Assembly: GCA_013397695.1 (NCBI GenBank)
Contig: VYZI01000074.1
Span: 1,291,600 to 1,355,599, forward strand
DNA from: Centropus unirufus
Lineage: Eukaryota; Chordata; Aves; Cuculiformes; Centropidae
Direction: 5' to 3'
Length of the DNA stretch: 64,000 bases
In this document: piece by piece, positions 13,376-26,100 of the stretch
Position numbering within the stretch: position 1 is the first letter of the stretch
Layout of the letters: each line of letters opens with the position of its first letter
Translations under genes and position numbers: made by a program
Notes under the pieces: model-generated
Databases searched by the model: none
Told to the model about the DNA's origin: nothing
The model's input: the letters and a program-made list of their open reading frames with translations, nothing else

Positions 13376-14128
13376 AAGTCCATGGTCCCATTAACTCCTC
13401 TGACAAGCAAAGTGACTGAAGTACTAAAGCTCTGGAGAAAGTAGTGCCAGCTGATGGGTCTTGAATGGGCCCCTGAGCTCAGCAGGAGCTGTGGTGGCAT
13501 CCCCAAGCCTCTGCACAGGGTCAGCTACTGGAGACTGTCCTAAACACAAAGAACTCAAACTTCATTCATTTCTGCTTGAGCAAGAATTGCAATTTTTTAT
13601 TGTATATTTTTTGCCTTTCCTGTTTAATATAACTTGTTTCAGCTTCCAGAGGTGGATTTTTTGTTTTGTTGCTTGTGAATTATGATTTGATTCAGCTCAT
13701 ACTCTAACTCAAAGAAACCTGGTGTCCAGCTTCAAGCACAAAAACATTCCAGGAAAGATGACTTTGTCCATAAAAAGGAAATATTTGACTTTTCCTACTG
13801 GGAAGCTCAACATTTCTCATTTGACTTCGGGTCTGTTCTTGGATCAGCTACTGACTGTCTACAAAGGATTTAGTGCAACCAGTTCACATTTGGATGTCTG
13901 TCTCCTATCCATAGACCTGATATTGAGGTTTGCAAAGGCAAGGGAAAGTTAGGCAAGTCAACATTCTTGTAGTTTTCAACTGAAATTGAAATTTGCTCTG
14001 AGATATGCTGCGTGTTGTCAGATAGGGGTGGAAGGTTAGTCCTTAAGTCAATACTAGTCAGGAATCTGGAAAGCAGAGGGCATGTTCAATTTTATATTCA
14101 TGAACAGTCATTTGATGGGTGAACAGGA

Positions 14129-14148
14129 NNNNNNNNNNNNNNNNNNNN
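14129..14148. other. Assembly gap (20 N)
   Basis: A run of 20 unknown bases is followed directly by an AT-rich stretch with ATAATAATAATAAT. The round length suggests a placeholder, so the real distance is unknown. Confidence 0.98.
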
Positions 14149-14449
14149 TAAACCAAATAATAATAATAATTTTAAATATTTTGACATATATCTCTAGAAC
14201 TCTCCCTTCAAATATATCAGCTGATAAGCTTAAATAAAATAATTTGAGGAGACTGCAGTCAGCTTACAGCTAGTCTAAAAAGTGTAAAAACATATTAACT
14301 TGTTGAAAATACTGTTCACCGCAATTTATTCATTCCTTATTTAGTATCCACTGGGTTTCTATCTATGGAATGAAAACACTGCTATATATTTTTCACGTTT
14401 GTTCTAATTCTTATATGCGAACTTTCCACCTTTTTTTCCCTGGAAAATC

Positions 14450-14850
14450 AGAAAGAAATAGTGTCAGAAGTGACCCCAAGAAGTTCTACAGTCCAACCAT
14501 TTGTCCTAAAACAGGATTAGCTATACCTTTCTTAAATACTTCTAATGATGGCAAACACAAACTCCTCCCATGTGATCTACTGCAGTGCTTTACTGTCCTA
14601 GTGTTAGAAAATATTCCTAATTTGTGATCTAGTTTTGAACCTCATTTTTCTCTTACTAGCCCATTACTTTTCGTTCTTTATATCACGGTCATTTGGAACA
14701 CAGTATTTTTTGCTCAAAGTGACTTTTACATACCTGGGGACATCAACTGTGCCGTTTCTACCCTTTCGAGCCTTCACTTTGGGCTGCACCCAGATGGTTC
14801 ACAACTTCCTTACAAATAATTTGCAATGCTTGCTACTGTTTTGAAGGTTA
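14450..14850 (-). mobile_element. Degenerate CR1 3' region, antisense
   Basis: The plus strand shows the antisense CR1 pattern: TCTACAGTCCAACCATTTGT, then a run resembling the 'pooled lesion' of the 3' consensus up to GTTAGAAAATATTCCTAATT. It is clearly old, with no reading frame, and its right edge is uncertain. Confidence 0.5.
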
Positions 14851-17037
14851 GTAGTGAGTCAGAGATAACTGTTCCTGAGCTACAGTGATAAATAAACCAA
14901 GCTAAAGCAAGCCACTTTTTTTTTTTGCATTTGTGCTACAAATGTTTCATCAAGACCATGCTTCCCTGTCTTTCTTGCATGGGTGTTAGGTGTGGTGGTG
15001 TTGAAAGAGTGTCTAAATCTACTGCTTCTCCCCAAGCTGTGAAGCCTGCTGGCTTGTTAGGGAAAGAAATTAAGTTTGCTAAACACTTTTGTTCCTCATG
15101 ACCCCATGTCTGTCCCTCATCCAGTCATTTCCTTCCAGGAGTTTAGAAGGGTTATGATTGGTTCCAGGATTTTTCCTTGAGTTGCTCATATTTGAACTTC
15201 TCCAATTAACAACAATCCCCAAAAGGGAATTGAACTCAGCTTTTGTTCTTCTTTATATCTTCTTTTAGTGAATTGTCTCTGTTAGTGTAAGGACAAAGGT
15301 TTTCCTCTTCTCTAGCGTACGGGCAGATCTGCAACTTTTCCAGGGCAGCCAAGTGAATTCATAGTTATCCATGGCTTATTGATCACCATTTCTCCTCAGA
15401 TGCATAAGCAAGGAACTAGCATTTTTAAAAAAAAGGGGAATAAAGTAGAAAAATTGAATTCCAAAAGGAGGAAAAAATTCCTTTTATAAAAGATGTCCTA
15501 AAACTTCATACAGACTATAGCAGAGACTATGTAGATTATACCTAATATCACCACAGGTGAAAGGAACAGTTATTAAGGTACTTTTTGTCCCTCTTGAGAA
15601 GGATATTTGAATCAGTGGAAATTGACTGCAGATAATTTTCGTAGATAAGGTGAGTACAACTTCTTTGAACAGCAACAGTGATCAACCATTGCAACAAACT
15701 GCTGGTGACTGATTGCCGGTCTCTTGAAGCCTGCATGAAATTATGTAGCAAATGTTTTAGGCCAGCAAATCATTAAATTAAATCTCGTTCGATGGACTGA
15801 AATTTCAGTGGCTTTCGGTGTGTTGTTTCTGTGGATCCTGAAGCAGTATAAATGTCCACAGACATCAATAAAGCTGCATCAGTTTAGACCTGCTAGGGAT
15901 CAGCTCCCCAGGGTTTTTAGAAAGGGCTTTTGGGGGATTCAGTGAAATAGCCTAAAACAGAAATTCATGGGTAACGGGCAGAGAAAGAAGAGCCTGGTCA
16001 GCTAAAGGATGGGATGAGGCTGTTGGTGTATGCAGAGCACCAGATGCCACCTCTGTGATAAGGCACAGGTGGGACCAGAGCTGTAAGGCCTTGCAGGGAA
16101 GCACAGATGACAAGAGTAGACACGGCTGTGGGTTTTGCAGAGAGAGCGATGATGTCCAAAGAGATGGGCAATGTGACTGGCTTGACCAGGTATTTCTGCC
16201 CATGCTGGTTTATTTTTTTAGCATTAATACCAAAATTTGCCAGCCACATGAAGCCAAACGTGCCAACCCCAGAGCTTTCCTGCAGCTCTGGCATTTGCGA
16301 CACTGCTTTGGCAGAACCCTCTAAATTGCCCAGTGCAGAGGGGAGAGCTACCTCCCCCATGCTGTCCTTTCCCCATCCCTCCGCACACCAGGATTCTCTC
16401 CAGAGACCCTGCTCAGCAGAGCAGTGAGGTACGTGACACAAGCCCTGAAAGCACCGACCCCTCCGGCCACAGTACCACTGCCTATTAAAGTAATGTAGAA
16501 AAAAACCCACAAGGCTAAAATACTGCTTGTAGGGCTAAATGGAAATGAATTTTTGCTGGAAACCGATACATTTCTTATCACTTTTCAATCTATGGGGATG
16601 ACTAGAAAACATCACTGCTACATGGATAAGTTCGGTGATTGCAGAACAAACCATGACCCTTGCCTGTCAAACTGCACTGTTTTGGTCAACCAGGCTTAAA
16701 AATATATATGCCATTTCCCACAGGTGCTCGAAAGGTGTTCAATTTAAACCAATTAATAAAATAGCCTGTTTGGACAAAAAAAGAATTGTTCTCTGAGAAT
16801 GCATGAATTCAACACTGCTAGAAAATCCCTGCCATCTGACGTAGAAGGATTTATAGGTTTAGTGGAAATTGCTTTCCCCACTGTCCAGATTAAATACTGC
16901 AGGATGATTTTTCGTATGAGTAAACATCCTTCCAATAACGATCAGACCGATAATGTCTTAAAAAGAGGAACAGGATCTACATTTTGGCTTTCTTCTTCTT
17001 GCATGGACTATTTTTGGATACAGAACCTTCAGGTAAC

Positions 17038-17159
17038 ATGTTGACTGTCCATAAAATGCATTTTAGCATCTTTCTGCTGTTGTGGGGATGGATTTTATCC
17101 ACTGAATGCAGAGCCCACCGACAAGGAAAAGAAATACACGAGGTATACAAAAAAGGCAG
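17038..17159 (+). CDS. GABRR1: GABRR1 coding exon 1: start codon and signal peptide
   Basis: The exon gives 40 residues plus two bases of codon 41 and ends at a GTGAGT donor. The hydrophobic stretch FLLLWGWIL is the core of the signal peptide. There are two in-frame ATGs, at 17038 and 17056. I chose the upstream one because the six residues between them align with the extra N-terminus of human rho-1, while the second lines up with its internal methionine. Either would give a usable signal peptide. A non-coding upstream exon is possible but cannot be seen from sequence alone. Confidence 0.93.
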
Positions 17160-20100
17160 GTGAGTCTCTCTTTTTTGCATTCAAATTGTTACAAAGGTAA
17201 TATTTCAGGGGAAGATATAATGACTAACCGATAATTAGGGTTTGAATTTGCAGGTTGTGATCTCTCAGTCAAAAATACTTTATGATGCTGTTTTTGCCAA
17301 TGAATTAGTTCTAATGCATTTTTTTACAGTGAATATTATTGTTCTTCCAACCAAATGGGTTTGTAAGGTATCTCAAAGTTCGAAAGAGTAAAAAAAAGAA
17401 GTGTCTGCTTATATTTACTGTGGTTAAAATGTGGAAGGTTTTTTACATGAAACTGGAAAAGAAATTTAGGTCCATGGGGATTTTTGCATTCTATGATGAG
17501 TAGATTGACTTGAGATCTCAAATGAAAACATTCAGAATTTATTTTGTTATTCCAATACCAGTTGTTTCATAGAGCTTTTGAGAGAAGAATATGAAAATCC
17601 CTCTGCAAACTTAATGATCAGTTATCAAATACGACATTCAGTGCATGGAATTATGGTATTAAAATATTGTAAATATTTTTGTTCTTTTCATTCTCCCTCT
17701 CTCTTGCAAAAAAGGATGTGTGACTTTCCTCCAGCTGTCTTGTAGACAGCCATTTTACGAGGTTCTGACTCGAGGAAGGTTTTTTTCTACAACTGAGTTC
17801 TGATTACTTGTATTCTATTTGGGGACTATTTGGAGATTTGTATGAGGATTTTTATACTCAATAAATTACAAGGTACATCTTGAGGAAAAAATATTTGGGC
17901 CTTTTTTTTGAAGATGTACATGTTTAAATCACTGTTTAAATGTTGTATACTTCTACTTCTGACAGACTGAAGCTCAGGCATTTCTGCTTTGCTCTATGCA
18001 CTCTTTCTGTTCTGTAAGAAGAACATATCATCATCAATGCTGTAAAGTGTACAGGAATGGAAATACAGGATGAGGAATTAAAATAATTCCTTTTAGCCTT
18101 CAGAAAAAATGAAGGAGGAAGGAAAGAGTCCTAGAATAGCGGGGTGCCTTTGTGTTTTCCTTTATAGCAAGTCAGGGGCAGGTTAAAGAGGGGTTGCAGT
18201 GCCCTGATTGACACTTGGGTGTGCATGGGCCAACTTATACATTGAAAAGGGGTTAAGCCACCTTTGTGGAGATATAACTGGCAAAACGGATGCAGTGGCT
18301 CTGTTCAAAATTAGCCCCCGGGGGATACATTCCCAGAGCCAGTGCGGATGTGAAACAGTGGTGAACCCTCTATTATTTTCATGGGAGCTTCTTCAGAGTG
18401 GCAGTAGAGGTGATGTGCAGACTGTAACAAAATAAAGGGGTGAAAAGCAAGGTACCACTGTTTGAGCTGAAAAAGAGTCAAGGAGAGAGGAACGTGCGCA
18501 CACAGCCATGTTCTTGTTTAACATCTTTAGCTCCCACTTCATCAAATGCTTAACAGCATCACTGCGGTTAAGTGATGATGTAAGAAATCACAGCAGAAAT
18601 GAGTGCTAAATATGTGAAAACTGAAAATATACACTTGTCCCGTTCCCTTAGGAACTGTCTCTTTGCTCGTGCTTTGTATACGTGGTGAAATTGTGCCAGG
18701 CAGGACAATCCCATCAGAAGGCCTGGAGGTATTGCAGCTCTGAGAAGGCACAGTCCTCCCATGCTGAGGTCATTTCTGGCCTGTTTCTGCCTCACTAGAG
18801 GTGTGCAGATGCTGAAGTACACTGGTGGGGAGAGGAGGAAGGCTGGTGCATGGTCATAGGGTCATCCATGACCAGTGTGGTGTCCAGTGGGGCACTCACT
18901 TTGCCCTGTGATAGGAGAGGAGACAAGAAACCAATGGTTTGAACAGCCTTGTAATTTCTGGATTCAAAAAGGTCAGCTATGGCCATCCATTTGATTTCTT
19001 GCCAAGCATAAGCAAAAAAGCTTTCTGTATGAATCACACACCAAACACCTAATTTCTCATCATTGCCCACAATATCAGATAAACTCTGAATAGCATCGAG
19101 AGTATTTAACATTACCTTCTACTAATTTTCTCCTAGCCTATGCTAGATTGTCTCTTCTCCATCCGGGTGGATCAAACCCCCTCTCCATCTCCTCTTAGAT
19201 ACACTGAAAAGACTAAGCTGCTTCTATTTCTCAACATGGGGTGTTTCCCAAACCTTGTCTCAGTAATTTGCTTGTTTTCCTCTTTCCTTCACTGCTTTTT
19301 CAGGGTTGACAGCAGGACGAGGTGCAGCATTCACACAGACCTCAGATAGGTGCTATATACAGAGTTGTTCCCATTCATCTCCTGGGATTATGGTCATGGT
19401 CTCTGTTGCAGATCTGCAGTGGGAGATTATGTTTGCTCAACATGATCAGGGACCTGTGTATGGCAGGACACCTGGTCTTGGAGGTGCAGCCTCTTTGCAC
19501 TCACAGGTGGTTCCCTATACATTAAAAAGGTGATCATATCTGACAGTTCCAAAGTAGGCACATTTCAGTCAAAGTCAAGGCCTTTTTCCATCACAGAATT
19601 ATATCCTGGAACAAAAACAGAGCAAGAGGTGGTGCTATGTAACATCAGCAAAAGCTCACAGTGAAGATTTCTCCTGAACAGTTTGTTATTGACTCTGTTT
19701 CCCCTCTCTTGAAGACCCAGTCCTGAATATCCATTAAGCAGAACAAGTCATAGCAACTGACTTTATTATTCCTCTCTAAGCACTGCTATCTCTTGCTCCA
19801 CAAGGCTTGTGGTAAGGACCAGAACTGAAATCCATCCCCTCTCTACAGCCTTTTTCTTCTGAAGAGAGCCGCATGCCTCACTGGAGGCCGATGGGGGAAA
19901 TGTATTTGAAGTGGAAAAGGCTGGCTGCACACAGTCACAGGATGCTCAGGGTGGCTTGGTTTGCACCCATGGCCTTCCTATCCTCCAGAAGCTCTTTAGG
20001 GGTACAAGACCATCTGCTTGCTCGACTGCCAGGACTTAGTGCCAGCCCCCAGTGTTGGCAGGCAGTGCAGGCACCTGCTGTAGAGACCTGGCACCTTGGG

Positions 20101-23100
20101 TGTGCTGCCAGCATCCTGCTGCCCCTGACAGACCTGTCCAGCTTTGCTTCTGACTCTCCTGGTGCAGATGACAGAGGAAATACACAGACTTTTAGCTTGT
20201 TTCTTTGAATGGTGCCATTCTACAAGCACCATTGTGCCGCTCTCCTTCTTCCATGGAGACTCACTAGCTCTGAACACTGCATTTAAATAAAAACTCATTA
20301 TTTGCTTTACAGTTTTCAGCTCTGGGGCTTCTTTCACCTCTCCAAAACCAGCTAATCCCACAGCCTTTACAGTCTTGCTTATACAGTGAGTGGAGTGCCA
20401 GAGGATCAGACATATTCACTGTCACTATTTTTGGTACCGCGGGCACCCCAGCGTTGCCATTCTGTGGTGAGACAGACCAACCTTGAAGAAGAGTGAGCAG
20501 ACAGGCGAGATTCCCCACAAGATTTCATGCATGCGTCACAGTCTTTCAGGGGCTGGGTTTGCACAACAGGAATTTTGGAAGAAGTCCCAGATATTTCCTG
20601 AGATGAAACTGATGAGACTTCGAGACACAATGCAGAGTGTGACAAGAAAGTGGCAAATAAATGTACATCGAAGTATGCATATGGTCACAGCGAAAGCATC
20701 AAAGTAGGTAGCTTTATTGTGTGGGACTTATTACCGAGCCCTCTAATATTGTAATTCGCTGTAAAAATGTCTGTGGGCCAGTCAAAGACTCAATTACTTA
20801 TTTTTGCTAATCTCCGGGACAAATCAGATGAGAGGAACTTCACTTCAAAGAGCAGTAATATAAAAATAAAACCTCTCTCACCTTGCAGACCTGCTCACAG
20901 TTTGTGGTCAGCCATGTGCTATTCCTGCAGGGTTTGCAAAGCTTTTTACCTTTGCTAAATCCCCTATGCCAGAACTCCTACTGGAAGGAGCTAAGATCCG
21001 GAGCGTCAGCAACAGGGCTATCTGCTGTTTTCCCAGCTGCTCGGGCTCCTGGAAAGCCACCAAGGCTGCGCGGGAGTCACTAGAGGGATACAAAAGGTCA
21101 CTAAAGGTCTCAACAATGTTCTGCCAGCTAAAGGGCCAAAGCCTGTGTTGCTCATTAGACTTGCAGGATCTGCTAGAGAGGATGAGCAATAGGAACAGAA
21201 CTGGCCTGGAGCTGAGCCCAGGTTGTTCTGCCAGAGCTAACTGCTGAGGGAAAAGAAAAATCTCTTTTAACACTAAAGTCTCCCAAGACGGCATTATAAC
21301 CACCTTGCAAAGGAACAACTCCTAGCAGAAGAGATTTCCCTGTACAAGTTTATGGATCATGTTTGGTTTATCTTAGCTAAGAGACAATCTTTGTGTTCTT
21401 TTAGTCGTGTCCCTACCATTCCCTGGCCAGGTTATTATCATTTTGTCTCACTCTGGGCCCCAAATAGCAACTCATTTATTTCTCCTCTAGAGCTCCCTGT
21501 CCACGTTTCTGCCAATAAGTGCTCTCTTTTACAGCAGTTGGACGACATCCTCCACAATAAGCCCTGGGCTTGTTATCACAAGATCTTCTTCATAGCCAAA
21601 GATCTTTCTCTTTATGATATTTTCAGATGTTATTACAATCATTGACACCCTGCCTAAGTGATGGGAGCCAGCATCATCACAGCCATGGTTTCCTCCTTGG
21701 TCTTTCTCAAAGCCTCAGCATCACACTGAACACCTGCAATGTTATTTTCCTTTGATTCTGTTAAATGTGGATAGGAAGCGTTATGAGGTCCTCCCTACCC
21801 CACATTGTGCATGAGCCGTCTGTGCTCTGTAAATCACCCATGGTTATCCTGGTACCCTCACCGAGGCTGCCTCCTACATGTGGGGCAGCTTCTACCTTCT
21901 TTCACTCCTAGAGCTTTCTCTGGTCTTACACATTCATCCCTAACAGGATTTCTTCCCTTACGTCCCAGCAAAACTTAAGCTGTTCTGCTGCCCTAGAGTT
22001 TTGCGCTTGTATCTTATCTTTAGGATTGACCCTGAAAGCATTTATTTGCATGAACAAAGCTTCCTAATGCAAGATGACTTTAGATCAGATCTTCAGAGTG
22101 CATGATAAGCTCATAAAGTGCCTGATGAAAGCATTGTCTATCGGAGTACACGGTCAACAGTGAGGCAGATCCAGTGGAGCACTGAACAGCCACACATTCC
22201 AGGGCCCTGTTTTTTAGGATCAGAAGTTTGCATTGCCCCTTGACACCAGGTGCTCTGGCAGTGCTGGATATCAGGAGAGCAATAAGAAGCACAGAGTGGG
22301 CTTCAGGCCAATGCAACTGGAGCGTTTCCACCCCCTCCTCTTGGAAACTTGCCTTTCCCTTCCCTCCTATCACCTCCACCTTCTTCACTCCCTTTCTTTC
22401 CCTTATTCAGAGTTCTTCTCCAACTTGATCTTTGTCTTGTTTGTCCTTGGTTTTCTCTGCCCTTCCCTTCACCTGCCCCATTTAACTGCCCCTAGGCAGA
22501 GTCATTTTTCCTGTCACACAGCTCTGCCAGGTTTTCTCATGCAGCTTTTAACTCTATGTTATTCTACAGCTTTCTTCTCTCTCATGGCAGCTGTTGCTGT
22601 GGCTGCTGCCTGCCTCACCTCTTCTTCCATTTGATAGAAATCCTTTTCTTCTATCCAACCATGTTCATCTTCTTTATCCTGTTATACTTTAATTTATTCT
22701 TCATTATTGCTTTGCTATTTATCTCATTTTTTATTTACACTCCTGGTGTTCTTTCAAGTAACTTAAATCCTGCCTGACAACTTTTCTTGGAAATCCTGTG
22801 TTTTTTTTCTCCCAGCCCAGCCAGAAATATCCTCTCTCTGCTTATCACTGCAAATTATTCTTCTTTGAAAATTATATTTTCTATTTTCATTATTGTTACC
22901 AGGCTGCTTTTATCATTTCTAGAACTTATTTTAGGCCTATTCTTCACATAGCTTCCTATCTTTATTCTTGTAACCTATGTCCAAATATTGCCTCTACTAA
23001 TAATTCTGTAGCTACATTCATACACCCACGTACTATGCCACTGATGATAACATCTCCAGTCAACATTGCCACGATGCAATCTGCCCAGAATCAGCATCCT

Positions 23101-26100
23101 CAAATTCCAGACCACCACTACTTCAATGTCTTTTATGATTTGGTGTGAGGAAACATAAAAGGCTTTAAAATCCGATCTGCAGCCCAGGAAAAAAAATAAA
23201 AAAATCAAACAAACCCAAAGATACAGCAAGGCAGCTTCCTCCTGTCTGAGTCCATATAAATTGTTTAATTTCCTGACTCTGGGGTTGGATTTATGTCTGA
23301 AATGTTCCTGCAGGTCTTTGTTCTATAAACTGCCCAGTCACCTCCCAGACTCCATTGTGTTTTTAGCACTCGCAGCTTTTGACCAGAGTGAATTTCAGTG
23401 TAGTGACATGCCATACACATGGCTCTTTCTTGTCTTCTCCTGGTTATGTGTTGTGAAAAACCTTGAGCAATAGATTCCCATTCAACTTCACCACGCACCT
23501 CCTGACTTTTTATCATTGCACTGTATCACTTGGCCATTGTCTCCCTTCCCACAAGGAGAGCCCTGCTCGGGCTGCTTGGAAGATCTCCCCACCTCCGAGC
23601 CGTCTCTCTCGCCTCTTTTTCTGCTCTATTTCTTCCATCTATGGGCATTGGACATGTAAGATGTGGGCATGCCGTAGTGTTACTAACAGCATTGAAATGC
23701 TTTCTCTTTGCTTTGCTTCTCCATCTCCAACAATGCCTAACCTTCTGTTTAGGGGTTTTGGTTTTTTTTTGAGCACTGTGGAGCATTAAGTTGATTTTTA
23801 CAGAGAAATATCCAATGACACTGAGATCTCCTCCCTAAGCAGAAACAGCTGATTTGGAAGCCACCACTGTCTTAATATTGTTTCTGAAAGTTCATTGAAA
23901 AAATGCAAAAATATAAGGTACAAAACAAACTACACTGAATTTATTATATTTTTATTATATTCAGTTTATTAACACTAAGTTTCTGCTGTCATTTTAATCT
24001 CAAGTCACTTGGTATCATGAAGTCCGGCTGTAATTCTCCCCTCCCAGTACTGATTTTGGATACCTTGAATGGTAACAATAAATATTGTTGCCATTCTTCT
24101 CTACCAAATAATTCATAAATTTATTGAAGAGCAGAGATCCTATCATAGACTCCCACATGTGTATACTGAAAACCTTTCTTCACAGTGAAAATTCTCAGTT
24201 ATTCTTTTTGTTTCTTATTTTGTAACTATTCACATAAAGGGAACTTCCCTCGTTCGGAATGCTTGCTTTCTTTACAAGCCTCTGTAAAGGACCTGACGAC
24301 ACCTTTTTGGAAATTGAGTTATACCCTCTTTTATCTTGATCACCCATATCTATGAGGTCATTAATGTTTTAGAGAAATCTATCTATAGTGCATAACGTCC
24401 CTCAAGGACAGTTATACCATCTCTTGCTTTTCTTCAGTATGTACTATATTTATCTGCTGTCTACCATTGGTGTTTTGTACCATGGTTGTATCCAGTTTGT
24501 CCAGTGGAGTAGCCTGTAGCTTCTCAGATGGAGCTCTTTTTGCAGAGAAGAGGAAATTCGTCACCTTCCACTCAATTTAAATGGTGGTTCAGCTCTTTCT
24601 TACTTGGTTTTCTTCTGGGTGAAATCCTTGTGACTTATTACTGTCCAGGGCATTCACCTGAAATCTGCCTCTGGTCCTCTGCCAATACGAGTGCCTCTTA
24701 ACATTGGTGCAACAGCAGAATTGTTACCCATTCCTTATTTTTTTATGGTTTTGATTGCCCTTCTAAAGACAGAGTGCTTTCATTGCTGTAAACAAGGAAC
24801 TAAGACAAGCAAAGTACTGACAATTAGCTAATTATTCCCCCTTCTGCGTTTGTACAGTTATTTTTCTGAACTCTATGCAGTTCTTTTTGTCTCTTTTAAT
24901 GAACTCCACCTTACTGATATCAGACTACTTCACCAGCTTGTTGCGCAAGCTTTGAATTCTGATTCTAGACCCCGAGGTGTCTGTTTCTCTTTCAAGCAGG
25001 CTGTCAAGTATGAGTTTTATAGTTCTGTCACCTGAATTATTATCAAAAACATTGATTTGTAGTTTCCAGGATGAAATCTATCAATGTAATTTAATGTCTC
25101 TCGACAGCAAAGTAGGGGCAGTTACTCTAGCCATGGTTTTTCAGCCATGCTCAAAGTCACAATTCCGTCTCCACCCTATTTCCCTAGTTTAGGAATGAAA
25201 TACGAAAAACCTCACTCAAATCTGCTTTTCCTCTGACTACGCTAAGGTGGCCAGTTATGCTGCCAGAAAGTGCATTTGGCTGCTTTGATGTGAACTGCAG
25301 CAAAGTTTCTTATTGAGTGATTTTTATAATCTGGTCATCCCTGAGGGGCAGACGAAACAGTTCATGAATTTGTCCCAGTTTCTTTTCAAACGTCAGGTCT
25401 CCAACATCCTTCCTTTGTCCCCTGCTTAAAAGCCAGGCTTTGTGTTCACCCTCGCCCTCTCTCAGGGGTATCACCCATCTATGAGGTACCTGCTCTCAGC
25501 TCAGGAACTGTATCAGCTGGTCCTCCCGGTGATCCCACGGAAGCACCATCTGTCTCTGTTGGCTTAAATACCTCCAGTTTATCTAAATATTCCTTAATAT
25601 GCCCTTTCCTGATCTGCACTGTGCTGACATCTTCTTCCAGGTCAGCTTTTCTTCAAAGACTGGAGCAGGCATGACACCTTTCAACACATTCTGCTTTTCT
25701 CCCAGTAATTGCTCCCCTTCCCTCTTACCCATTTCTCCTTTTCCCTTAGCTGAGCTCTGGCACCGTGTCTGTCTCCTCCTCAAGTGGCAAGGACACACCT
25801 CAGCCACGCTCCTTCTGCTCCCCCTGAACCTTCCTTTCAATCTGTATAACATGAAACCCAGCACACACCCTCGCTGGATGCAACTTCTGCAACATAGGGC
25901 CACCCTCATTTTTGGAACATCAGATACAGTGCCATGGTCTCAGGTGGCATGACATTCCTGTGAATACTCAATAAGTCTGGGTTTCTCTCATATTTTTTTA
26001 TTCTTGCCAGTGTTTATGTCCAGGAAAAGAACAAAGGAGGTGCAACATTTGAAGGGTCCTTCCCCTGCATATTTTCCATTATGAGATTGATCTACATTGA

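Larger units (their letters stand above)
12437..17037. other. Intergenic region proximal to the GABRR1 start
   Basis: This stretch holds an assembly gap, a CR1 remnant (14450-14850) and AT-rich unique sequence. The promoter and any non-coding first exon of GABRR1 should be here or just before 17038, but I see no CpG island and no convincing TATA box. The transcription start cannot be placed. Confidence 0.5.

Noticed and set aside
16690..16715. AT-rich TATATAT motif as a GABRR1 TATA box
   Set aside because: It is 320 bases from the ATG with nothing else promoter-like around it. In AT-rich DNA such words are common.
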